This document shows positions 6,301 to 12,380 of a DNA stretch of 13,235 nt, one piece after another. The number at the start of each line of letters is the position of its first letter. Within the stretch, counting starts at the first letter, position 1. The stretch is taken from contig JAHFDQ010000105.1 in the NCBI GenBank assembly GCA_023248915.1, positions 1 to 13,235 of the forward strand, read 5' to 3'. The notes under the pieces were generated by a model. That model was given only the letters and a program-made list of their open reading frames with translations, was not told where the DNA came from and did not search any database. This stretch comes from Archangiaceae bacterium (GTDB lineage Bacteria; Myxococcota; Myxococcia; Myxococcales; Myxococcaceae). The translations under genes and the position numbers were made by a program.

Positions 6301-9256
6301 CGAGCGGCCCGTCGGCCTTGAAGCCCAAAAGGTACTTGCGCGGCGAGACGACGACCGTGGCCGCGCTCGAGACGCTGCGGCCGCCGCCGAGCTCGAGCCC
6401 CTCGGCGTAGAAGCTGACGAGGTAGGTCGCCGGCGCCCACGACGACAGGTCGATGTCGAAGGTCGCGTTGCCTTCGCCGTCGGTCTTGCCGTCCGGAAGG
6501 CGCTGCTGCTCGCTGCGCTTGGCCCGGGCCGGGTCGAAGAACTGGAAGTCGGGGTACTTCGAGAACGAGGGCGAGTAGGGCGAGAGGTTGAACGTGCCCT
6601 GGACGTCGTGGTCGGCGGCCGGAGTGCCGAAGAGGTTGCGCAGCTCGACCAGCGCCTGAAGCTTCGCGCTCGTCATCCAGCCGGCGCCGGCCCCTTCGAA
6701 GCGGGTATTCATTCGCATGCGGTCCGGCAGGAACTCCTCGACGCGAAACGGCGTCGAGCCGAGCTGGACCGTCGCCTTGTGTTCTTCGGCGACGCTGACG
6801 GTGAACGTGTAGGTGCCGGTCGCCGCGCGCTCTTCGGGGGTGAAGTCGATGCTCGACAGGCCAGTCGCGTCGAGAACCACCTTCTGGCGCTTCGCGACCA
6901 GCCCCCGCGGGTCGGTCACCTCGAGCTGCAGCGGCACGCCCTGCATCGAGCGCGACCAGTCGACGGCGCGCACGATGGTTGCCAGGTGCGCGGTCTCGCC
7001 CGGCCGGTAGAGGCCGCGGTCGGAGAAGGCGAAGGCCGTCAGCGCCGCGGCCTTGCCCTGGGTGCGAACTCCGCCGACGTCGAAGCGCGAGAAGTCGAGG
7101 GCGCGATCGGACCGGTTGAGCGGCAGGAACGACGTGTCGCCTTCGTTGCGGGCGACCAGCGCGACCGGCGTCTTCTCGGCGGTGAAGTCCTTCAAGGGGG
7201 GCAGGGTGGCCGCTCCGCTGGCGTCGGTCGCCCGGTGCAGCACGACCATGCCGTTCTTCGCGAGCACCTCGACCTGCGCTCCGGCGACGGGCAGGCCGGT
7301 TCGGAAGGACTGCACGAAGACCCAGTGGTTCTGCTGCGCGTCGACCTTGTCGATGACGCCCAGGTCGGTGAGCAGCACGAAGCGCTGGTCGGTCAGCTGC
7401 CCCCAGCCGTTCACGGCGCGCTCGCCGTAGTCGCCGCCTTCCCCCTCGCCTTCGCCTTCGCCGTGGTCGCCCCCCCCGCGGTCGACGGCCTCGTAGCCTT
7501 CGCCTGCCGCCGCGCCCGAAGGAGGGGGCCGCTCGTCCGACCGGGAGCGCTGGGTGATGGGCTGCTGGCTGACCGGGTTCCACGCCTCGACCCGGACGAA
7601 GTACAGCCCCCGCTGCTCTCCGCCCTCTTTCAGGTAGGGGGTGAAGTCGACCGCGGCGTACTGGGCGACGCGCGGGTTCGTCGCGTCGAGCGTGCGCACC
7701 TCGGTGAAGATCTCCGAGACGTTCTCCTCGGTGAAGTTGCCGTGCGGCATCGCCATGTGGGCGAAGTCGCCCTCGGTCTGGGTGACGAGGTGGTTCAGGT
7801 CCTTCGGCTGAATGCGGAACAGTCGAACCTTGAAGGCGGGCAGCCCGCGGGCGGTGACGGTGAGCTTCTTGTCTCCGCTGACGCTCAGGACCGAGCCCTC
7901 GTGGGCCAGGCGCAGCTCGCGCGGGTACTCGGGCACCGTCGCGATGACCTCGAAGGGCTTTTGCAGCACGTAGCCGCCGAAGGCCTCGACGCCGGCCTCG
8001 ACCCGGACGAACAGCGAAGCGCCAGGCTTGGCGTCGAGCTTGAAGCTCTGCACCTCTCCCGATTCTCGCTCGCCCGGAATCGCCGCCAGCTTGAGCCGAG
8101 CGGACTTCTTCAGCACCTCGGGCCCGACCAGGGTCTCGTTGCCCTGCCACGAGAAGTCGCGCTGGCCTTCGCGCCCCTGAACGGCCGGAAGATCCTTCGG
8201 CAACACCCAGGCCTTCACCGCGTCAGCGAACTTCTTCTCGTTGACCTGCGAAGTGCAGGTGAAGATCAGCACCTGGTCGGGGTCGCCCTCGGCGGACCGG
8301 GCGATCGACACCTCGGCCTTGCCGACGCGGAACATGTTGCCCTTGCCGGGGACGGAGACGGTTCCCGTCAGCTCCTGGTCGAACGCGCGCCCTTCCGCCT
8401 CGGGCTTGGTGCCGGCCCGAAGGATGAGCGTCGCCACGTGGTTCTCGAGCGGCAGCGGCAGCGACTCGGAACGCACGTAGGCCTCGAACCGGAGGTCGTC
8501 GTAGGCGACCGAGACGTGGTGCGCCGTCCGCCGCGTCGGGTCGCCCTCGGGAGCGGTGGACAGCTCGACGCGCTTCTCGAACGAGGCCGCGTCCACCGGG
8601 TAGTTGAACCGGAACGAGACGACCACCTGCTTGACGGTGGGGTCGACGGGGTCCTGGTAGAACTCGTCACCGGCGAGCTCGACCGTGAGCGGCTTGGTGT
8701 CGAAGGTGAGCTCGCGGGTGACGAGCTCGACGTTCGGGCGGGAAACCAGGGACGGCTCGAGGGCGACCTTGTAGTGCTGGCCGATCGCCCAGGGTGCCTG
8801 GGGGGAGAAGGAAAGGGCGCGCTCGTTCAACCACCGCCACTCGCCGACCGCCGCCGGGCGCAGCGAGATTCCCTGAGCGACGACCTTGTTGATCTGGTCG
8901 AGCGGAGCGGCGGAGCCGCTAAACGTCACGACGAGCGGCTCGGGCTTGGGCATAGGCTCAGAGCGCAGTCGGCGGGGAGGCGGCTCGGGCGCGCGAACAG
9001 TCGCCGCCAGGCGCAGGCGGCACGGCGGAGGAGGCCGCGTGGCGTACCAGCCGTAACCGCCGACACCGATGGCGCCCACCGCCGCCAGCGCGAGCAGCGG
9101 GCGCGCCCGGCGTTTCAGCCAGGCGCCGAAGCGCTGCCCGAGGGCCACCTTCGGCGCCCCAGGGTCGCTTCGACGCCTGGCCCACTCCGGACGGTTCCAG
9201 GAAAATGTGCCGAACAGTGCGGCGAGGAAGGCGGCGACGCGGGCGCGCATGGACAT
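3320..9256 (-). CDS. bacterial alpha-2-macroglobulin (YfhM-type), thioester-containing protease trap
   Basis: A 1978-aa envelope protein of the bacterial alpha-2-macroglobulin family, which traps proteases by covalent capture after bait cleavage. E. coli YfhM is about 1650 aa, so this one is clearly longer. Residues 1-52 are basic and cytosolic, and 53-72 form one membrane helix; there is no lipobox cysteine, unlike E. coli YfhM, although a cysteine lies at residue 79. An early macroglobulin domain begins near residue 195 (FYQDPVDPTVKQ). The MG2-type signature FSDRGLYRPGE is at 744-754. The A2M core signature lies around W1312 (FWSGILEAGPDE). The thioester motif is intact: C1522-S-E-Q1525, preceded by ESYPHL. 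The thioester helical domain continues to about 1790, and a receptor-binding-like domain (about 1840-1978, including DLLPSGFEVV) closes the protein. A Gly/Glu-rich insert occupies about 579-619, and an acidic-to-basic linker about 1279-1302. pbpC follows 3 nt downstream. The ATG at 9256 has no good Shine-Dalgarno sequence, and a second ATG follows two codons later. Confidence 0.94.
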   Translation of the reverse strand: MSMRARVAAFLAALFGTFSWNRPEWARRRSDPGAPKVALGQRFGAWLKRRARPLLALAAVGAIGVGGYGWYATRPPPPCRLRLAATVRAPEPPPRRLRSEPMPKPEPLVVTFSGSAAPLDQINKVVAQGISLRPAAVGEWRWLNERALSFSPQAPWAIGQHYKVALEPSLVSRPNVELVTRELTFDTKPLTVELAGDEFYQDPVDPTVKQVVVSFRFNYPVDAASFEKRVELSTAPEGDPTRRTAHHVSVAYDDLRFEAYVRSESLPLPLENHVATLILRAGTKPEAEGRAFDQELTGTVSVPGKGNMFRVGKAEVSIARSAEGDPDQVLIFTCTSQVNEKKFADAVKAWVLPKDLPAVQGREGQRDFSWQGNETLVGPEVLKKSARLKLAAIPGERESGEVQSFKLDAKPGASLFVRVEAGVEAFGGYVLQKPFEVIATVPEYPRELRLAHEGSVLSVSGDKKLTVTARGLPAFKVRLFRIQPKDLNHLVTQTEGDFAHMAMPHGNFTEENVSEIFTEVRTLDATNPRVAQYAAVDFTPYLKEGGEQRGLYFVRVEAWNPVSQQPITQRSRSDERPPPSGAAAGEGYEAVDRGGGDHGEGEGEGEGGDYGERAVNGWGQLTDQRFVLLTDLGVIDKVDAQQNHWVFVQSFRTGLPVAGAQVEVLAKNGMVVLHRATDASGAATLPPLKDFTAEKTPVALVARNEGDTSFLPLNRSDRALDFSRFDVGGVRTQGKAAALTAFAFSDRGLYRPGETAHLATIVRAVDWSRSMQGVPLQLEVTDPRGLVAKRQKVVLDATGLSSIDFTPEERAATGTYTFTVSVAEEHKATVQLGSTPFRVEEFLPDRMRMNTRFEGAGAGWMTSAKLQALVELRNLFGTPAADHDVQGTFNLSPYSPSFSKYPDFQFFDPARAKRSEQQRLPDGKTDGEGNATFDIDLSSWAPATYLVSFYAEGLELGGGRSVSSAATVVVSPRKYLLGFKADGPLDFIKQGVARKVEIIAIDPLLKRVKVDGLKTALIEQRFVSVLTRESNGSYRYQSVQKDVTRKTDAFAAAEAGTTLALPSADVGTFYLSVRDADDVELLRVPYTIAGEANLAKNLERNAELKVSLDKPEYEPGETMTLQITAPYAGAGVITVERDRVYAHKSFKTTTSNTVQTLEVPTDLEANGYVNVAFVRSLDSPELYVSPLSYGVVPFKVLKKSQHLNLTLTAAGLSRPGRPLALKVRTDRPSKVVLFAVDEGILQVARYETPDPLAFFLARRALEVSTRQIVDLLLPEYRLVHGHGQEGGDEDAAALARNLNPFKRKSDPPAVFWSGILEAGPDERTVSFTVPESFNGSLRVMAVAAAPEALAAAHTSTTIRGPFVIAPNVPTFLSPKDRLTVTAAIANNVEGSGDSARVTVTLKPNASFVIEGSPTQELSIAEGREAVASFDVSATDALGDGTLQFLVSGAKQEAERTAHVSVRPASPYLVATSAGSVKDGKVELVPTRHLFDPLSTRELSVSLLPLGISAAAVEYLESYPHLCSEQLSSRAAPALVFMKRPEWGYDTLKAKAAFDRAFNILRARQNDEGGFGYWAANSFVSEPLDVYITLMLTEAKERGAMAPNDVRQKAVGRLKKLADQPTASLSAARLQAQALYVLARNEVVMPAPTAQLAGFLGRQGPEASTDVAFAYLAATYQLTNDPKRAQQLIERFTLSDRVAADPEAFYDDHVYRAQVLYLVAKHFPARLDAIGPKLLGLLAQSLNGGMHSLSAAWSLYALDAYATAVQGTTQGGLTHVTVEVKDGPGPWKAQALSGALVGKVRFDGATSALKVTAKDGPIVFYSLTESGFDRDPPATAIKEGLELIHSLEDGEGHEVTRAKLGAELTVRLRTRSLGVGTHLRNLAIVDLLPSGFEVVLSRGSDAQGLDRLVSAGATWRPNELDAREDRVIFYGDVDPDVRELKYRVKAVAKGTFVVPPAFASGMYAPELKARSTSTRVVVE

Positions 9257-9336
9257 GGCGCCGCATGGTGCAGGAGCCGGACCGCCGTGTCAGCCAAGAA
9301 GCAGCGCGTCGCGCCGCCCACGCAGCGGTCGCCTTT

Positions 9337-9378
9337 CCGCTGGGCGCGGCTGCCCGTCCGCTGGGCGCGGTTGCTTGC
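9337..9378. repeat. two-copy 21-bp tandem repeat
   Basis: CCGCTGGGCGCGG begins at 9337 and again at 9358. Each is followed by a related C(T)TGC-type segment, giving two adjacent 21-bp units with a few mismatches in their last third. A simple local duplication with no evident function. Confidence 0.6.
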
Positions 9379-9617
9379 CCGCGGCGGCGGGTCTCTGGCC
9401 TGGGCGGTTGAGTCCCGACTTGCAGCGAGGGGAAGGGTCAGGGCCTTGCGAGCGACTGTGCCAACGATGGGCGTGCCGTGCCGAGCTTCGGACGCCGGTC
9501 GAATCGCTTCGCCGTCTCTGCACGGCGGCGGTTGGGCCGGGCGCGCTCGTGCTGCCGCCACCGCCAGGACTTCAAGGGCGGCTCGCCCGGCCGGCCGTCT
9601 GCGACGGCGCTGGCGAA

Positions 9618-9672
9618 ATGTCGGCCACTCCGAGAAATCCTCCCTCGGACAAGACGTGCGAGTGGCCGACAT
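9618..9672. repeat. 13-bp perfect inverted repeat with nested stem
   Basis: ATGTCGGCCACTC (9618-9630) and GAGTGGCCGACAT (9660-9672) are exact reverse complements separated by 29 nt. The spacer holds a second short complementary pair, CGAG (9631-9634) with CTCG (9644-9647). It is too long and lacks the T-run for a simple terminator. It resembles paired insertion-sequence ends or a regulator operator, but no transposase or regulator is next to it. Confidence 0.65.
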
Positions 9673-9759
9673 ATGGACAGCGGCCCGGTAGCTGAAGGCC
9701 TGCCCCCTTCCCACCGCCCGCGAATGGCTATTTGCTGTCGCACATGCCGCCCTCGCGGC

Positions 9760-9797
9760 GCTTCAAGTCGGGATAACCGCCGATCTTCCGCCGCCAG
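9760..9797. repeat. 38-bp direct repeat, copy 1 (candidate attachment site)
   Basis: This segment, which starts GCTTCAAGTCGGGATAACC and ends CCGCCGCCAG, is identical over all 38 bases to 13117-13154. Identity stops abruptly on both sides. The centre has a small dyad, TCGG-8 nt-CCGA. On the minus strand it reads without stops in more than one frame; in the frame giving WRRKIGGYPDLK, a TAG follows at 9730-9728, ten codons past the repeat. Confidence 0.85.
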
Positions 9798-9855
9798 CGG
9801 CGTTCCGCCCTTGGCGGGGCGTGAGCACTGCTGGAACCACGAGCCGGGCGACGAC

Positions 9856-10158
9856 ATGGATCAGCGGCGCAGCGACGCCCGGGGAGCAGGCGGTCGCGCA
9901 CGAGGTCTCCAGTTGGCACGCCCCGGCCAGCGCGAGGGTTTGGAGGACGACCCGCCGGAGTGGTGGGAACTGGATTCGCAGGAGGACGCTCGGGCCGCGT
10001 TTGGCTGGGCTGTGCGTGAGCTGGCGGTTGGCAGGTTGGACTCGCGCACCGGGAACGCGGTCGTGTCGGCGCTCAACGGTCTTGTCGCCAGCCTGCGAGA
10101 CGCGGAGCAAGAAGAGCGGCTCCGGTCGCTCGAACGGGTGTTGAACATCAACCGATGA
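9856..10158 (+). CDS. hypothetical 100-aa acidic helical protein
   Basis: Not recognised. The N-terminal 27 residues are Arg/Gly-rich and probably disordered, followed by an acidic EDDPPEWWELD segment. The C-terminal half (43-97) is strongly helical and amphipathic: AAFGWAVRELAVGRLDSR, then a Leu/Glu-rich stretch ending SLERVLN. The pattern of a helix, a G-R-L-D turn and a second charged helix is seen in many small proteins of phage and accessory regions, but that is only a resemblance of style. The ATG at 9856 is the only ATG/GTG/TTG start in frame after copy 1 of the 38-bp repeat; the ribosome binding site is weak. The stop at 10156-10158 is 7 nt before the next gene, so the two are probably one transcript. 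Confidence 0.6.
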   Translation: MDQRRSDARGAGGRARGLQLARPGQREGLEDDPPEWWELDSQEDARAAFGWAVRELAVGRLDSRTGNAVVSALNGLVASLRDAEQEERLRSLERVLNINR

Positions 10159-10162
10159 GGGA
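10157..10162 (+). promoter_or_regulatory. ribosome binding site for the 233-aa gene
   Basis: GAGGGA lies 3 nt before the ATG at 10166 and overlaps the stop codon of the preceding gene. This supports the start choice and coupling of the two genes. Confidence 0.6.
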
Positions 10163-10165
10163 ACC

Positions 10166-10867
10166 ATGAAGAACAATCGCACCGGCGGCCGAGGCCGCAC
10201 CTACGAGGGGTTCGTCAGCAAGCTGCCACCGCACGCCGTGACCAAGCTGGCCGCTGACCTGACCCGGAGGCTGTTCGACTCCGCGAGCGATCGCACCCGG
10301 CCAACCGGCGCGGAGCTGGGTGCCTGTGCCCGTGCTGTGGGTGCGCTCCCCCCGAAGGAGCGCGACCAGCACGCCAAGGTGCTCGGCCGCGTGAGGGACG
10401 TGCTCTTTTCCTCGGCTATCCTGCCGCCCGCGGTGGGCATGTTCGTCGCCCTGATCACCGCAAAGGTGAGCGAGGCCGCCGCGCTCACTGAAGCCAAGGT
10501 GTCGGTCGCCGCCTACCGCAGCTTGGTTGGCGTTCGCTCGCAGGCACTCCACGCGGAGGGGAACGAAGAGCTTGCGGGTGAGCACGACCAGACCCTTGCC
10601 GTACTCGACCAGCAGCTTGCTCTCCTCGCGCAACGGCTCGCATCGGCCGAGACAGATATAGCTGAACTGGTTGCCACCGACCTGACCGCCTCGACGCTCA
10701 AAGAGGCTCGCGCGCTGGAGGCCGCGCTCGGCATCGATGTCGCGCCCGCCGCGCTCGTGGAGGCGGCCGAAGCGGTACAGCACGCGCGCCACGGGTGGGA
10801 GAGCGAGATCAGTCCTCAGCTCAAACGTGTCGGCGAGCTGGTCAGCGATGTCGAGAGAAGCACCTGA
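10166..10867 (+). CDS. hypothetical 233-aa helical protein
   Basis: Not recognised. Residues 1-12 are basic and polar. Residues 13-75 form a mixed helical region (FVSKLPPHAVTKLAADLTRR). A hydrophobic stretch at 79-98 (VLFSSAILPPAVGMFVALIT) could be a membrane-associated segment or the core of a helical bundle. Residues 100-165 are Ala/Leu/Glu/Gln-rich with coiled-coil character (DQQLALLAQRLASAETDIAE), and the tail is again helical. It has no cysteine pairs, nucleotide-binding loop or catalytic signature. It starts 7 nt after the 100-aa gene with a clear ribosome binding site, so the two probably act together. Structural or regulatory roles are equally possible. Confidence 0.72.
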   Translation: MKNNRTGGRGRTYEGFVSKLPPHAVTKLAADLTRRLFDSASDRTRPTGAELGACARAVGALPPKERDQHAKVLGRVRDVLFSSAILPPAVGMFVALITAKVSEAAALTEAKVSVAAYRSLVGVRSQALHAEGNEELAGEHDQTLAVLDQQLALLAQRLASAETDIAELVATDLTASTLKEARALEAALGIDVAPAALVEAAEAVQHARHGWESEISPQLKRVGELVSDVERST

Positions 10868-10945
10868 CCGCCTCGACCCACCCTTTGGTTTTGGGGGCAC
10901 CGGTTGCCTTCTCCCGCGATGACCAGCAAGTGGTGGAGCGCCACC

Positions 10946-10976
10946 TTGGCCTCGGGCGGGCTGGGCCTGATATACG
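10946..10976 (+). promoter_or_regulatory. candidate promoter for the 294-aa membrane protein
   Basis: TTGGCC (10946-10951) and an extended -10 TG-A-TATACG (10968-10976) form a sigma70-like arrangement with a 19-nt spacer, or 17 nt if GATATA is taken as the -10. The CCTGATA core also occurs before the next gene (11940-11946). Transcription would start near 10983, almost at the ATG at 10985, implying a near-leaderless message or use of the ATG at 11015. Confidence 0.33.
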
Positions 10977-10984
10977 AAGCCGCG

Positions 10985-11869
10985 ATGCACGCGGACACTG
11001 CGACCATCGTCCCTATGGAACTGACTGAGCACCGCCAGAGGTTTGCCTTCGTCGCCAACCCGCGTCCTCTGTTTCGCGGCACCGTTGGGGCAGTGGTCAT
11101 CCTCAGCATTGGCTTCGTGTGGGCTTGGTGGAGCGGGCGAATCAAGAACGTGGACGCTGGGTACATTGGGATGGTGGTCGCCATCGTTGCTGTGGTGCCG
11201 CCGCTCATGTACTGGCTCCAGCTACGTGGCACCCGCAGATCGGCGGCCAGCCTTGGCCACGTTGAGGTCGACGACGCCGGCGTTCGATGGCAGCGTCCAG
11301 ACGGGTCCATTGGCTTCAACGTTCTATGGGTCGATGTGAGCAGCGCCACAGTCGATGCGCGCAACTTCACCATCGTCTTGTTCCGGCGCGACGGGGGTCC
11401 AGCCTCGATCGTCGGCGCACTGTCGCAGCACGGCGTACCCTCTGGCGCAGTAGTTCTGGAGCGGTTTGATGAAATCGTCGAGCTTGTCTCCCTCAAGGTT
11501 CAAGCATCGCCGTTCAAGGAGTCGGTGGACCCTTCGGCCGCGAAGGTGAACGCCCACCTCCAACAGGCCGCGCGGCGAACGCTTTGGCTCGGTTTGGGCG
11601 GTTGCCTCACCGCGGTTGCTGTGTACGCGGCCAACATGGCACTTGCCGCTCGTTTGAACTGGACGCGTTGGTTGCTGCCCATGCCACTCGTCATCGGAGG
11701 CTTCAGCCTCTTGGCCCTCGTTGCCGCTGTTCGCCTTCGACGAGGCAACGCCCCGTTGTTGTCGCCGATCTACCTCCCGTCGTACCGCACGACGGTGGTG
11801 CGGTTCTTTGTCGTGGCTTCGCTGGCGAACTTCATTCTGATGGCGATCGCCAACACCATCTACCGTTGA
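10985..11869 (+). CDS. hypothetical membrane protein with a PH-like soluble domain
   Basis: A 294-aa inner-membrane protein when started at ATG 10985. In-frame alternatives are TTG 10904, ATG 10919 and ATG 11015 (284 aa). Predicted membrane segments lie at about 33-49 and 60-79, then, after a soluble domain, at about 200-221, 229-250 and 271-290. The soluble part (about 85-175) has the rhythm of short beta strands and a final helix: HVEVDDAGVRWQRPDGSIGF, then VLWVDVSSATV, a further strand, and FDEIVELVSL. This resembles bacterial PH-type domains that follow membrane helices; it is a fold guess, not a match. There is no enzyme motif. The gene is separated from the preceding one by 117 bp that contain a candidate promoter, so it may be its own transcript. 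Confidence 0.7.
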   Translation: MHADTATIVPMELTEHRQRFAFVANPRPLFRGTVGAVVILSIGFVWAWWSGRIKNVDAGYIGMVVAIVAVVPPLMYWLQLRGTRRSAASLGHVEVDDAGVRWQRPDGSIGFNVLWVDVSSATVDARNFTIVLFRRDGGPASIVGALSQHGVPSGAVVLERFDEIVELVSLKVQASPFKESVDPSAAKVNAHLQQAARRTLWLGLGGCLTAVAVYAANMALAARLNWTRWLLPMPLVIGGFSLLALVAAVRLRRGNAPLLSPIYLPSYRTTVVRFFVVASLANFILMAIANTIYR

Positions 11870-11939
11870 CTCATCGCGTATCGATGGACGCGCTCGGCTT
11901 CGTTCAACCGCGCAGTTTCGTGGAGGCGCGCTCGTTTCG

Positions 11940-11965
11940 CCTGATACGGTGCGCGTACGAGGTGG
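11940..11965 (+). promoter_or_regulatory. candidate -10 region and strong ribosome binding site for the 122-aa membrane protein
   Basis: CCTGATACGGT (11940-11950) repeats the CCTGATA core seen before the upstream membrane gene. It is followed 8 nt later by GAGGTGG (11959-11965), a good Shine-Dalgarno sequence 5 nt before the ATG at 11971. No convincing -35 box was found at the usual distance. The ribosome binding site decides the start in favour of 11971 over the ATG at 12004. Confidence 0.4.
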
Positions 11966-11970
11966 AACCG

Positions 11971-12339
11971 ATGCGAAGCACGTCGCCGGGAGTGATGGGA
12001 CCAATGGAGGCCGGGCGGAAACTTCGACCTATCGTTGGCTCCTTGAGCTTGGGGCTCGGGCTGCCCGTCCTTCTCGCCCTTGTACTCAACTACATGCGAC
12101 CGGACCTGATCGCGCCCATGCTCGATCACGAGTTCGGCTACAGGCTGGTTCTCGTCGAGAAATTCCTCTGCCTTGGAGCGACAGCTCTCTACTTGGTGGC
12201 GACCCTCGCGAAGTTCAAAACGCGCACGCCCAAAGTGCTCGTCGTGATTGCAGGGGTGCTGTTCTTCACGTTGCCTGCACTGTTGGGAATCCTCTTCGGG
12301 CCAATCGTCTTCGCCTTCATGTACGGCGCCCCGCAATGA
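11971..12339 (+). CDS. small hypothetical membrane protein (122 aa)
   Basis: Not recognised. Three or four membrane helices: about 21-41, 62-80, and a long hydrophobic stretch 88-117 that may be one bent helix or a hairpin (VVIAGVLFFTLPALLGILFG). The loops are short, with a small charged loop (RPDLIAPMLDHEFGY) between the first two. The start at 11971 is supported by GAGGTGG 5 nt upstream. It follows the 294-aa membrane protein by about 100 bp in the same direction, and the two could form a membrane complex. It converges on the HEAT-repeat gene, whose stop lies 41 bp further on. Confidence 0.68.
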   Translation: MRSTSPGVMGPMEAGRKLRPIVGSLSLGLGLPVLLALVLNYMRPDLIAPMLDHEFGYRLVLVEKFLCLGATALYLVATLAKFKTRTPKVLVVIAGVLFFTLPALLGILFGPIVFAFMYGAPQ

Positions 12340-12380
12340 ATGCCGGCAGTTCGTTCTGATTCCCTCACACATCAACGGTT

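Larger units (their letters stand above)
9257..9855. other. gene-free stretch upstream of the A2M gene, with several repeats
   Basis: About 600 bases between the divergent A2M gene and the first cassette gene. Several frames are open because of the high GC, but none has a protein-like composition or a ribosome binding site. The stretch holds a two-copy 21-bp tandem repeat (9337-9378), a 13-bp perfect inverted repeat (9618-9672) and the first copy of the 38-bp repeat (9760-9797). The A2M promoter must lie here, but I could not identify convincing -35/-10 boxes on the minus strand. Confidence 0.55.

Noticed and set aside
6096..8150. 684-codon minus-strand frame inside the A2M gene
   Set aside because: Out-of-frame shadow with Arg/Gly-rich composition. 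The overlapping frame carries the A2M domains continuously.
3626..9691. A 2021-codon open frame on the plus strand, antisense to the A2M gene
   Set aside because: Its length comes from the strong G/C third-position bias of the A2M gene, which removes stop codons from the opposite strand. The translation is Arg/Gly/Val/Leu/Asp-rich with no domain, whereas the minus strand encodes a clear A2M with all signatures.
9438..9857. 139-codon minus-strand frame through copy 1 of the 38-bp repeat
   Set aside because: Arg/Pro-rich composition, no ribosome binding site, and it crosses the inverted repeat and the direct repeat. It is best explained as GC-driven open sequence.
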